DNA of 64,000 nt from Candidatus Amarolinea dominans (GTDB lineage Bacteria; Chloroflexota; Anaerolineae; SSC4; Amarolineaceae): positions 1 to 64,000 of the forward strand of contig JADJYJ010000029.1 in NCBI GenBank assembly GCA_016719785.1, given 5' to 3'. The position numbers and the translations under genes were made by a program. Below are positions 42,209-52,527 of this stretch, piece after piece. A model generated the notes under the pieces. That model was given only the letters and a program-made list of their open reading frames with translations. It was not told where the DNA came from and ran no database searches. Within the stretch, counting starts at the first letter, position 1; every line of letters begins with the position of its first letter.

Positions 42209-43035
42209 ACACCAATAATAATCAGGTCGTTGTTTTTCGTTCTGAGTTTCAGAAGCGTTTGCGCCTCGGCAATGAGGCGGCTATTGCTTCACTTATATAC
42301 GCGTTGGTATATGTTCACCAGGACGCGACACGCTATGCTTCCGATTCCAACGCGATCCCGCCCCCCGGCGACAAGAGCAAATATGTTGACCAGGACGCGA
42401 CACTTCCCCCACCTCCCTTCTTATTGGAACTCATTTACCATCCTATTTGGGGTGAATACGTCTATGCGAACCCGATCTTGTTGCAGTCTGTAGTAACACG
42501 AGTTAAGAGGGGCAGGCTGGTCAATCCTGATGCTTTGGTAATTTGGGAAAAAGCAGCGACCCTGCGTCAAACAATGCGTGACGGAGTAGAAGTGAGTGAC
42601 CTCAAAAAAGCTCTCTGTGAATACACTGAGGCCCTCAAGAAGGGAAAGATACCCCAGAATGGCGCTCAACAGAAGATAATTGATGCAGTGGTGGATTTTC
42701 ATATGCTGTTGGGCGAATTGCTCAAGAAAGATGACCTCGTTGATGTTCCCAACCAAGGGGAAAAACAGTCATACGTGCTTGCAGCTTCTGGCCTACCCGG
42801 GTTCGCGGTTGCACTCACTTGGGCTGCCGATGCGTTGGGCAGGAAGATGGAAGATGCTATTGATATTTTAAAGCAGCGTTTGAGCCAATCGGACAACGAC
42901 CAAACCGACCCCAATGACGGGCCGACGAGTGGCCATACAGGCGGGAAGAGCAAACCGTGTATGCTCGAACGAACACTACTGGAAACATGCGTTCTCCATA
43001 AGTGGGCACAGGAACCTGAAAGGAATATTGTGTGA
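42205..43035 (+). CDS. Unknown soluble protein of the A+T-rich module
   Basis: ATG 42205 overlaps the stop of vWA protein 3 and its own stop overlaps the next start. The 276-residue product has no signal or membrane helix. It contains a 24-codon-spaced repeat (YVHQDAT at about 35 and YVDQDAT at about 59, identical over 20 bases or so except one), a helical middle (LKKALCEYTEALKKG; DFHMLLGELLKKD) and a charged C-terminus. I recognise no family. The tight coupling suggests a subunit acting with the ATPase encoded next. Confidence 0.6.
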   Translation: MNTNNNQVVVFRSEFQKRLRLGNEAAIASLIYALVYVHQDATRYASDSNAIPPPGDKSKYVDQDATLPPPPFLLELIYHPIWGEYVYANPILLQSVVTRVKRGRLVNPDALVIWEKAATLRQTMRDGVEVSDLKKALCEYTEALKKGKIPQNGAQQKIIDAVVDFHMLLGELLKKDDLVDVPNQGEKQSYVLAASGLPGFAVALTWAADALGRKMEDAIDILKQRLSQSDNDQTDPNDGPTSGHTGGKSKPCMLERTLLETCVLHKWAQEPERNIV

Positions 43036-44617
43036 ACACACATCCCGTTGTTTATGTTGATGGCGTCAGAATAGCGCTTGCAGAGAATGCTACTGAGGTA
43101 TATTGGCGTCAGCATTTGCATGTGAAAGTAACGTTGCCGGATTCTCTTTCGGACCCGTCTTGCATACTGCCGAGTTGTCAAGGAAACCTGGGCTTTCGTA
43201 AACCGACTCCTAAGGTCCAAAACAATACCTTAGAATTTTCCTGAAGCCGATTCAACCTGGACGTGCTAGTCTACGCTTGATGATCATTCGAGAACCCGAT
43301 GCCCATAATGAGATATTTGACTATGATTTTCAACTCATTCAGCCATTTGCTCTGCCTGATCAGGAATCCGTGGGTGTGTCCTTTGCACAGGTGCATCGAG
43401 AGGAACTGAGGAATGCAATACTCAAGAGCATTTCGCAACCTAGAGTGTTGTCGCCACATTCTTCATCGCTGAGAGCATATTGTGGAGGAATATGGGTCAG
43501 CGGCCCGCTGTGTTCCGGCAAAACAACGCTCGTAAGTAGAATTTGCGAATATCTGAATGAATTTCCATTTCTTGTTATGCGAAACACAAAACTGTACGAG
43601 AAGGAGGAGGAAGTTGATTCCAGTATTATTGGCGAAGCTTCGCAAGGTGAGTTTCTTGCCGCCAGCAGCTCACACCCGAGCGGCTCATCTTTCGCACCTG
43701 TCAGAATCATTGACAAAGAAGGGTGGGTGCTGGAACGAGACATAGTCAAAGTACGAGCAGTGAAACTAAACTTGCATTCATTGCTAAATAATCGAGACTA
43801 TCAGCCCCTGTCTCCACATATCAGAGTCTATTCAGAGATAATGAAATTACTGGATGTCAGGCAGGCTCCAATTGTGGATAACGGATACAATCAAATACTG
43901 ACTGAGCTTGTGCGGTTGAACCAGCATGTACTGATCGTGCTAGATGAGTTCGATCGGATGCAGCTTGTGAACTTTGCGATTGCGAGCAAAGTTCTGGGGT
44001 ATCTCAAAGAGCTTGTTGATGTAGTAGCAGAAAGATCTGGTAAATTCGGTCTGACTTTGGTCGTTATTGACCATAAGCCGCCAAAGGAACGAGGTATTTT
44101 GCTGCCTGGAGAAAATTTTTGGCAAGAATATAAAGTTGAATTTTTCTCGCCAGACGAGCTTTCGAGGATGATGGAGGAGATTTTTGAAAACCCAGATGAC
44201 ATTCTTCCTCCAAAAGTCCTACATAGATACACAAAAGGGCACCCATTGTTTGTCAATCTATTTCTATATTTGTGCCTACAACACTTGCGTGATTTGCAGA
44301 AGCCCATTCAATTTGAGAATTTGAAGTCCCTTGTTCTTCACGATGAGTCTATTACTAGAGGTGTGATATCCTGGTGGGTATCTGAGGCTAAGATCGAGAT
44401 AGGCGGCGGACGGAATCAAGCCAATAGGCGCTTAACGCCTCGAGAGAAAACGGTACTGCGGAACCTAGTCAGGAGGATTCCACTAGGTCGTGGCTTTGGA
44501 ACAGAAATTACGAGTCTTAAAAGCAAGGGATTCATACATCCTGATAGAGATGATTTTCGTTTCCCGCTTCTCAAAGATATGCTTACCAAGTGGGAGTCCT
44601 TTCTCAGTGACTCATGA
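43032..44617 (+). CDS. ORC/STAND-like P-loop ATPase with winged helix (one frame break)
   Basis: The core frame starts at 43277, but the short frame starting GTG 43032 probably supplies the N-terminus: adding one T near 43243 joins VQNNTLEF to FLKPIQPGRASLRLMIIREPD, a continuous beta-rich domain. The ATPase has Walker A GPLCSGKT (76-83 from Met 43277), Walker B VLIVLDEFDRM (D223, E224) and a sensor-like LTLVVIDHKPP. TKGHPLFVNLFL resembles the lid of ORC/Cdc6-type and STAND ATPases. A C-terminal winged helix (LTPREKTVLRNLVR...SLKSKGFIHPD) ends it. Such proteins switch on binding a ligand or nucleic acid. Low GC like its neighbours. Confidence 0.75.
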
Positions 44618-44658
44618 TCGGCTGCCATGATTGATAGTTTGTTTGGAGTGGACACATC

Positions 44659-45974
44659 ATGCCATCATTACAACAAAAATTGTGTGTTTCTATTGCTGGG
44701 TGGACAGAACCAGCTTCTGCTGATAGCGATTTGAAATTGGATTGTACTCAAGGAGACGAAGGGCCGACCATACTCCTGGCTGAGTTAGGCCAAGATAGGC
44801 AAGGTTGGGTCGGCCTGAAGAAGTGGTTGAGTCTCCCAGAAAAAGACCGATCGCAGTCATACATGATTTCGCTGGTGGGGATTGGCAGTATTTTGCGTGC
44901 CAAGAATGATCAAATCATTCAGCTAGTTAGCAAGTGTATTGAGGCTACAAGTCAGAATAACAACGCTTTCCGTACATCCAAGGACTCATGGATTATTTCG
45001 ATGTCGCTTAAAGACTATCTTTCTCTCAAGCGGTGTTTATCTTATCCCGAATATAAGACACAGAGTGAGTGGTTTCAAAAGTGGGAGCCACTGAATGCGC
45101 CATCACTTCTTCCTGATTCGAGTTCAAAAATGAGTCCGCAACCAGATGGCAATTACAATGGGCCGGTTTTCATCCCGATGCCCTGGATTTTGTGTGCAAG
45201 AATCAGCGAGTCCTGCCAGACGAAGTGCCATCAGATTATCGCCAGTTGAAACCGGGAATAATCCGTCGATTGACAAATCGTGAGTCGCCGACAATCTTCG
45301 ACAGAATTTGGGACGATTTGGATGATATCTCTCAGCACGCAATAATCAAAGTGATCCGAGATCGATTAAAGCAAGCACCGCCTGAACTTACCCTTCTCAA
45401 GGAATTTGGTTTCTACGAGACGGATAAGGAGGGCAATTTGATTAGATGGTTTTCTCCATTATTTGAAGCCTATGTTTACCATTACAAAACATACAGCGGT
45501 ATCTTCCGTCGTATGGCGCGCATCAGGGAATTCGCAGACGGCATAGCCGATTTGCTTGAGAAAACGCGCAAGTGGAAGCCTGACATTTTTGTATTGCGAT
45601 TATTAGTAGCACTCACGGTGATTGTCCTTGTTATGTTGATTTCTCGAAGCATCTCAAGTTTCTGGGGATTGGCATTCATTTCCACATTGGGGCTTCTGTT
45701 TACAATGGCAACGCTGTGGCCTCATTTCCTACAACTGCGTCAGTCTCTTAATCGCTCGCGGTGGTTGCTGGCTTATCTTGGCTTTTTAGTCGTCGTAATC
45801 GTCTTTCTCCAACGTGAGGGTCGCGAACTTGCACTAAGATCTTCGACTGTGGATCAAGATCAGATTGGATTGGTGCTCGGCATCATTCAGGTTATGCCCA
45901 TGTTGTTCCTACTGCCGAAGATTCTTGCAAAGGCAAGCGACCTCATCGAGAAGATCCTGCCGCCTGGTAAGTGA
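44659..45974 (+). CDS. Multi-pass membrane protein with soluble N-terminus (one frame break)
   Basis: GGAG precedes ATG 44659. The first frame ends at 45249, but coding continues one frame over: near 45165 GPVF joins HPDALDFVCKNQRVLPDE. The soluble part has a mixed alpha/beta region (SYMISLVGIGSIL; WIISMSLKDYLSL) and a winged-helix-like segment (IIRRLTNRESPTIFDRIWD...LLKEFGFYETDKEG), then four membrane helices from about 45,600 to 45,930. About 438 residues. Function unknown; follows the ATPase by 41 bases and is likely its membrane partner. Confidence 0.65.
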
Positions 45975-45976
45975 TA

Positions 45977-47089
45977 ATGATGATAATCATGGTGTATCTA
46001 CCGCGAAGCTCTTGGATTTTGTCGCTACTATGTGCCATTGTCGCGGCGCTGCGACTGGGGTATCTCGACGCAGCTAACAATCAGGCCAGTGCCTTTGCCC
46101 GCGGCGACGTCTTCGCCGCCGTCGGCAACGGGCAAGTCAAGCGCTTCACGCCGGACGGCGCCCTGCTGCAGACCCTGGAGAGCGGGGCGGGTGGGCAGAA
46201 TGCGGGGATGACCTTCGACAAACAAGGCAACCTGTACCTGGCGCACTTCGAGGCTGACCAGGTCTATCGCTTTGGTCCGGATGGCGCGTTGCTCGGAACG
46301 TTCGGTCGTGGGTTCAATGCGCACCCAGAATCGTTGGTGTTCGATGCCGCGCAAAACCTCTACGTGGGTCAGGCCGACGGCTCACGCCAGGTGCTCGAAT
46401 TCGACTCACAGGGCAACCTGGTTGCGACCATTTCACTGCCCACTGAGGGCCGTGGCAGCGACTGGATTGACCTGGCGGCCGATCAGAAGACGTTGTTCTA
46501 CACCTCGGAAGGCGCTGCAGTGAAACGGTATGATCTCGAAAACCAGCGCAGCCTGGCCGACTTCAACCAGGCGCCGCTTCCTGGCTCCGTGGCCTACGCC
46601 CTGCGCGTCTTGCCTGACGGCGGCGTGCTGGTGGCCGACACGGAACTGCTGGTGCGCCTGGATCGCAATGGTAAGCAGGTGCAGATCTACGACGCGGATG
46701 GTGAGGATAACTGGTTTGCGGTCAATCTCGACCCCGACGGCAAGACCTTCTGGAGCGGCAACCTCGGAACCGGCCGCGTCTATCGTTTCGAGATGAGCAG
46801 CGGCCGCCAGGTCTCTAGCTGGGATGCCGGTGCGGTTGGGGCACTGGGCGGGCTGGCAGTGTATGGAGAGATCACCGCGGCCTTGACGCTCCCGGCCATA
46901 CCAGGTTGGCTGCCGTATTTGCTCGGGCTTATCCCGCTGGGCGCTGGCTTGGCCTGGTTGCTGCGCCGCCGTCCACGACCCGTACGGACCTCTGCGCCGC
47001 CCCGCGTGGGCGGGGCGCCACCTGTGCATCGCCCAGAGCCGCCGCCCAGACCGCGTCCACCAAGGGGAAAGACGATCACGCCAGACTAA
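45977..47089 (+). CDS. NHL-type beta-propeller with membrane anchor
   Basis: ATG 45977 is preferred; GTG 45971 overlaps the previous stop. Signal-type N-terminus (ILSLLCAIVAALRL), then a six-bladed NHL-like propeller (QVKRFTPDGALLQTL; NLYLAHFEADQVYRFGPDG; LYVGQADGSRQVLEFDSQG). A membrane helix lies at about 308-328, followed by an Arg/Pro-rich cytoplasmic tail. The first 25 codons are A+T-rich like the upstream module, the rest GC-rich like the locus, so the junction falls near 46,050. 370 residues. Confidence 0.8.
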   Translation: MMIIMVYLPRSSWILSLLCAIVAALRLGYLDAANNQASAFARGDVFAAVGNGQVKRFTPDGALLQTLESGAGGQNAGMTFDKQGNLYLAHFEADQVYRFGPDGALLGTFGRGFNAHPESLVFDAAQNLYVGQADGSRQVLEFDSQGNLVATISLPTEGRGSDWIDLAADQKTLFYTSEGAAVKRYDLENQRSLADFNQAPLPGSVAYALRVLPDGGVLVADTELLVRLDRNGKQVQIYDADGEDNWFAVNLDPDGKTFWSGNLGTGRVYRFEMSSGRQVSSWDAGAVGALGGLAVYGEITAALTLPAIPGWLPYLLGLIPLGAGLAWLLRRRPRPVRTSAPPRVGGAPPVHRPEPPPRPRPPRGKTITPD

Positions 47090-47152
47090 TGACACCTACC
47101 TGGTGATCGAACCAACGCCGGCCGTGGCCGGCAAGAGGGGGTTGGAACGTAT

Positions 47153-48878
47153 ATGCCAGAAAATTCGTTCGGGCAAGACTTCTATCCATTGCTTGAGCTT
47201 CTACTCAGCGAGGCTCAGGAGAAAGAGCAAAACGGGGACGCCGATGGCGCCCGATCTTCCTATCAAGAGATCATTGATAGTGCGCAGACCCAAGCAGAGG
47301 TCGCGCCGAATTTGGATTGGGAGACACTGATTGACAAGGCCAAAGACGGGCTGAGCCGGCTGGCTGGGCGAGATTACCAACGCATTGAGTCGCTGCTCGG
47401 AAACGCTGAGGACCAGGAACAAGCCCGAAATATCCAGGCTGCCCGCTCGCTCTACCAACGGGTCGCTGCCTCCACCCAAGAGGAGATGCAAACCGCGTCA
47501 GGGTGGGACTGGGATGCGCTGCTTGACAAGGCCAATGCCGGCTTGAATCGCTTAGACGCGCGCAGCTATACCCTCCAGGGCCATGAATCGCTCAAGCACG
47601 AGAATTATCAGGAGGCAATCGGCCTGTTTCGTAGAGCGCATACCCTTGATCCCAACGATTTGGAAGCGAAAGAAGGATTGGCCGAGGCGCTCTATCAATC
47701 GGGCTGTCAGAGGGAGAAGGATGGCCGAAAATTGGCCGCACGCCAGGATTACGAAGAGGCGCTTACCTATCAACCCAATCACCCTGGCGCCCAGCAGGCT
47801 CGTCTGAATCTCGCTAACGAGCCTGTCGCACGCCGACGCTCCCTGATGATGGTTGTTGGTTTGCTGCTCCTTGCGGGTCTCGCGGGAACGATCTTGGCGC
47901 TTGCGCGTCTGCCGCATGAACCTCCCAAGACACCGCCGACGCAATCCCGAGAGCCGGATCACCCCCAGCCGACACTGCTGACGGCGTTGCCCTCGATGAC
48001 ATCGTCGCCGACTGTGATCACGACAGCACCCGTCGTCACGCAGACCGCGTCCCCTTCGCCGCTGCCGGAGACATCGCCGGTCGTCAGCGTGACCGCGCCA
48101 GCTACTGCGACTGTCGTGTCACCCTTGTCTATCACATTCAGCGGCAGGGTGCTGTCGCAAGATGGCCGCCCGCCTCGCCCGCTTGCGCTACATACAATTA
48201 TATGGATCGGAAACGGGAGATTTTGGCACGCGTTTGCTGTCCACGGCAATTACCGCCGACGATGGCGAATTCAGTCTGACGACCGCCGAGGATTTTCCGT
48301 ATTACATCCTGTGGTTGGAACCGGCGCCGCTCCCGCCACAGATGGCGTACGTTTCCGTGAGCGCCGGACGTGGAGGTGAAGCGACTGGAGCACGCGCCAT
48401 TCGTTATCGCAACCCTGGTTCCGGCGTCTACGACGATAATCTGTTCTATGTGGCGTTCAATACACCCACGCCGACCGACACGCCAAAACCAACAGCGACA
48501 CGGACCAAAACACCCTCACCCACACCCTTCCCTGCGCCTGTGCTGCTCAGCCCAGAAGAGGGGGCGACAGCATCCGATCAGGTCACGTTCGCATGGGACT
48601 GGGGCGGAAGTCCATTGCCGCCGAACTATGGGTTCGAGGTGCGCCTGTGGAAGAATGACCAACCTGATCACTATGGCGCAGCCGAGGCTACCCCAGGCAC
48701 TCGGCTGCTGATAAACCTCGAAGGCGCCCATGGCGTCAGACAGGGTGGAGCCGGTCGTTACTATTGGACGGTGGCCGTTGTCAAGCTGCAGCCTTACGAA
48801 CGTATCGGGCTTGAGGCGACCGCCCGTGTGATTGACATCGGCGGTGGAGAGCCGCCGCCCCCACCACCGTCGCGCTAA
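47153..48878 (+). CDS. TPR / single-pass / external beta-domain protein (one frame break)
   Basis: ATG 47153. Helical repeats include clear TPR signatures (HENYQEAIGLFRRAHTLDPND; KLAARQDYEEALTYQPNHP). A membrane helix lies at about 228-250. Outside, a Pro/Thr-rich stretch leads to a carboxypeptidase-regulatory-like domain (SITFSGRVLSQDG, then after a +1 change near 48,165 RYIQLYGSETGDFG...AITADDGEFSL), another Thr-Pro linker and an Fn3-like domain (LLSPEEGATASDQVTFAWD), ending with poly-Pro. Coding in the second frame runs to 48878. Same architecture class as 26038 and 37939. Confidence 0.75.
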
Positions 48879-48909
48879 CACAGGTTTTGTGGGTCAACAT
48901 GGAGTTCCT

Positions 48910-50187
48910 ATGCACGGTCGCTCTTTTCTGATAGCACTCTTATTGCTGGCAATCATGGTTCCGGCTGTGCTTGCCGAAGATGTCATTACCCCCGATCATA
49001 TCACGGGAACGCTTGCCGTGGGCGAATGCCTCAGCGAGACGGTCTCGTTGAAGCGCGGCCCAGGTCCCGTTCCGCAGTTGGACGTCGTGTTCGTTTTCGA
49101 CGTAACCGGCAGCATGAGCGATGAAATTGACCAAATGAAGGCGCGTGCGACCGAGATCGTGCAGCGCGTGCAGGCCATCGTGCCCGATACCGTTTTTGCC
49201 GTGGCCACCCTGTCTGATTATCCCAGGGTCACGGGGGGCGAGAGTCTGTTCGATGTCCTTGGCAACCTCATCAGCTTTGGCAGCGGCGACGACTATCCCT
49301 GGCGCATGGATCTCGATTTTACCCCTCAAGCGACCCGCGTGCAGGCCGCTATCAACAACATTCAGTTGATGGATGGCGGCGACGGCCCTGAATCGTATTT
49401 GCGCGCGCTCCAAGAGGTGCAAAACTTGTCGTGGAGGCCTCGAACTCGCCGCATCGTTGTCCTCTTTGGCGATTCATACGCTCATGATCCTGATCCAGGT
49501 CCGGATGCACAAACGGGCACCTCGGACGACATATCTTTGGGCAGCGTCCTGTCAGGGCTTCGAGAGGCGGGTATTAGCGTTCTGGCCATCCATTCGGGTG
49601 GGCCTGCTGCCGTGTTTTTCGAACAGGTCGCACGAGAAACAGAGGGTCAGGCGTTTGGACTACCGACTGCAGCGGCCGCACCCGAAGCCGTGGTGGACAT
49701 GGTAAGACGCGATGTCAGTATTCTGCGCCAGGTCACTCTTCAACCCGATGCCCCGTACAAGGCCTGGGTTACCTGGCAGCCGTCTGTGTATCCTGTGGTC
49801 GAAGAGGGAAAGACCGTCACCTGGCAAACCAAGATCTGTCGCCCAGCGGACCAACCAGGGGGTACACACCGCTTCGATCTGGGTATTGCGGCCTCTGGTT
49901 CGCGCATCTACGCGATTCCAGTGGTTATCGCGGCTCCTCCCACCCCGACACCAACCCCGACGCCCACGCCAACGCCCACACCATCGCCAACGCCGACGCC
50001 TACACCGGTGCCATTTCTTCTCAGGCATGTGGACAGCACGCCTGTTCCCTGGTGGATCTTCTTGCTTGCGTTGGCTGGCCTGCTTGGCGGTGGATTTGCT
50101 TGGCTGCTTTTGCGTAAGCCAAAACGCCAATCTATCATAGGCAAACCCGTGGTGACGGGAGGCAAGAGCGGTGGCGGAGGCAGCTGA
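48910..50187 (+). CDS. Membrane-anchored vWA protein 4
   Basis: ATG 48910 has GGAG six bases upstream and starts a signal peptide (FLIALLLLAIMVPAVLAED). The vWA domain has MIDAS DVTGS (D64, T66, S68), which resembles integrin/chelatase-type vWA domains. A beta domain follows, then a Thr-Pro linker, a membrane helix at about 378-397 and a short tail KPVVTGGKSGGGGS. 425 residues, intact. Overlaps the NACHT gene by 17 bases. Confidence 0.9.
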   Translation: MHGRSFLIALLLLAIMVPAVLAEDVITPDHITGTLAVGECLSETVSLKRGPGPVPQLDVVFVFDVTGSMSDEIDQMKARATEIVQRVQAIVPDTVFAVATLSDYPRVTGGESLFDVLGNLISFGSGDDYPWRMDLDFTPQATRVQAAINNIQLMDGGDGPESYLRALQEVQNLSWRPRTRRIVVLFGDSYAHDPDPGPDAQTGTSDDISLGSVLSGLREAGISVLAIHSGGPAAVFFEQVARETEGQAFGLPTAAAAPEAVVDMVRRDVSILRQVTLQPDAPYKAWVTWQPSVYPVVEEGKTVTWQTKICRPADQPGGTHRFDLGIAASGSRIYAIPVVIAAPPTPTPTPTPTPTPTPSPTPTPTPVPFLLRHVDSTPVPWWIFLLALAGLLGGGFAWLLLRKPKRQSIIGKPVVTGGKSGGGGS

Positions 50188-52458
50188 TGCGGCTTTTGTG
50201 TTGGTGAATCTGCTGGACGCGCGCGGCGGAGATATGACGCTGCGTGAGGTTCTTGGTCATCAGCGCTGCGTGGTTTTGCAGGGACCGCCTGGCGCTGGCA
50301 AGTCCACGCTGGTGCATTATATCACGCGCGTCATGGCCTCTGCCCTGCTGCCTGGAAACGACCCATCCCTGGCGGAGCGACGGCTGGCGCTGTTGCCTCA
50401 CTTTCCGATTCGTATCCCCCTCAAGTCTTACGATCAGTCCAAGAAGCTGATCGCCCTGGCGCTCGATGAACTTGAGAACCCACTCGCCATCGAGCAACTC
50501 GATATCCTCACTAAGAAGGGCGCGATGTTATTGTTGGATGGGCTGGATGAAGTTGCCCCTCAACACTTTCGCCCATTGATTTCCGAGATTGACCTGTTGG
50601 TTAAGAACCATCCTGAGTACCGTTTTGTTGTTACGACGCGCATCACGACCTATCGCGTCAAAGATCTGGCGCCCAGTGGTTTTGTGACCTATACGGTTCA
50701 GTCCTTGAACCAACACCAACAAGATCAATTGCTCTATCGTTATTTTCGTTATTGGTCGCAGACGCAAAGCTCGGTTCATCAGGAAACCGTACCCGTGGAG
50801 CAGCGGGTGCAGGAATTTCGGAGCCGCATGGAACAAAATCCGGCGTTGGCCCGCCTGGTTGCGATTCCCTTTGGCTGACGCTCACAGCTTCTCTCTTCTA
50901 TACGAATGATTTGCGGCCATTCGTAAGCAAACCGGAGATCTATCGCCTGTGCATTGTGAATCTTCTCCACCGTCGGAGGAAAATCACCAATCAAACCAAT
51001 CAAACCAATCAAACCAATCAAACCGATCAAGCCGATCAAACCGATCAACACCTCCTGCTCCTTGCCGAAATTGCCTGGGAAATTCACAATTCGCCCAATA
51101 CGACGCTGTCGCGCAAGCAAGTGGAGGCGATTGTTCAAAGAGTAACAAATCGCGAACCAGGCGGCCAGTTCCCAACGCGTCCCACAGTTGATCAACTTGA
51201 GAGTGACTGGGGTATTCTCATCCAGCGCAGCCAATCGCGCCAGTATGGTGATGTCTACGGCTTTGCACAGCAGGGCTTTCAAGATTACCTGGTAGCTCTT
51301 GCAGCTAGAGAATCACCGAAGGATCATTGGCCAGTCATGAAAGCACATCTGATGGAGAATCGTTGGCGGGAGGTCGCCCTTCTGTACACGGCCATGGCAA
51401 CGAATTCTGAAGGCAACGAGCCCTGGAAACAGGTGTTGGATGCGCTAATGCCGGACAATCGCGATGCAGAGCCTGGTGGACGGACTGCTTTGATCGGATT
51501 ATGCCTCGCGAACGCCCCCGCCGGCAAGATGGGTGATTACGAGCGAGTCCTTAATCAACTTAAATATGTCATCGAAAGTTCCAAAGATGAGCAGGTTGTG
51601 TCCCAATCGTTGGAGGCGTTGGTGCTGATTGTACCAGCCGGACGCGATCGCGCGCTAGAGTGGATGAAGCGAAAGGTCATTGATACCGGATTCGACCTTC
51701 TGCCAAAATCGGTGTTGACCCTGGGAGCTGAAGCAAAACAAGTTCTGCGGACGCGCCTGATCGAACAGATCGGAGCGTCCGAGAAGATACAGGATCGCAT
51801 TCTTGCTGCCCGTTTGCTGGCCCAAATTGGCGATACTCGCATTGGCAACACGGCGCCGATGTCGAATCCAGCCATGACTGCCGACCATGGTAGAATCATG
51901 CAGCGTGCTGCGATCTATCCGGTCACCAATGCCGAGTACGCTCTTTTTGTTCAGGCTTCTCACCGCACTCCTCCACGACAATGGCCGGAAGGTCGTTTCC
52001 GGCCTCCCGAAGCAAACTACCCGGTGACGAATGTCTCTTTCGATGATGCACAAGCCTACTGCGACTGGCTATCGGAGAATTCCGATCATCGCGTTTTCTT
52101 GCCCACAGACGAGCAATGGACGGCTCTCGCAGGTGATGTTCACGGGAGGTATCCATGGGGCGATGATTTGTTTGCTGATTATGCCAATTTTCGCAATAAC
52201 TGCGCCTGCGCCACGCCCGTCGGCATTTTTTGTGAGGCCAAAAGCGACCTGGGAGTCATGGATCTCATTGGCAATGTGTGGGAATGGACGAGAACGATTC
52301 AGGACGATCGTCTCGTATTGCGTGGCGGCGCTTACGATACCATGTCGCTGGATCAGGGCCTTGCTATCAGAGAATTGGTCGATCCTCAAAAGCGTGGACT
52401 GAACATTGGTTTTCGCGTTCTTCACGAAATACGGGAAAGTGACCTCGGTTATGCCTGA
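50171..52458 (+). CDS. NACHT NTPase fused to formylglycine-generating-enzyme-like domain (one frame break)
   Basis: GTG 50171 with GGGAGG nine bases upstream, inside the vWA protein 4 gene. P-loop GPPGAGKS (38-45) and NACHT Walker B LLLDGLDEV (about 121-129), then VVTTRITTYR, define a STAND/NACHT ATPase. Coding shifts -1 near 50,865: VAIPF continues as WLTLTASLFYTNDL, the usual next NACHT helix. A 9-bp-repeat linker (NQT/DQT) and helical repeats follow. The C-terminal 180 residues are SUMF1/FGE-like (ITNAEY-type VTNAEYALFV, VTNVSFDDAQAYCDWL, LPTDEQW, PWGD, DLIGNVWEWT, VLRGGAYD, IGFRVL). Such fusions are typical of sensor or conflict proteins. About 760 residues. Confidence 0.83.
50985..51049 (+). 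repeat. 9-bp coding tandem repeat (ATCAAACCA)
   Basis: About seven units of a 9-base sequence, drifting from ATCAAACCA to ATCAAACCG, encode an (N/D)QT linker in the NACHT protein. Length changes would keep the frame. Confidence 0.9.
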
Positions 52459-52527
52459 TGGTGGGGCTGGGGTCGGATCCATGCCTGCTTCGCGAAAGTT
52501 CCTGCGTTGAATCGAAGAAAGGACATT

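Larger units (their letters stand above)
41930..46050 (+). other. A+T-rich inserted or exchanged module
   Basis: From the C-terminal codons of vWA protein 3 to the N-terminal codons of the propeller gene at 45977, the sequence is clearly richer in A+T than its surroundings (hand counts: 43321-43380 28/60 GC and 44281-44340 24/60, versus 36/60 at 36361-36420). It holds three genes with overlapping or close starts (42205, 43032, 44659). Both edges lie inside genes, which suggests replacement by recombination rather than simple insertion. Confidence 0.65.

Noticed and set aside
50860..50880. Programmed -1 frameshift in the NACHT gene
   Set aside because: CCC TTT in the zero frame is not an X XXY YYZ heptamer, and similar breaks occur in many unrelated genes here.
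52280..52458. Diversity-generating retroelement target in the FGE-like C-terminus
   Set aside because: The domain type fits, but no reverse transcriptase, template repeat or accessory gene is in the window, and no Asn-coding AAC hot spots are evident.
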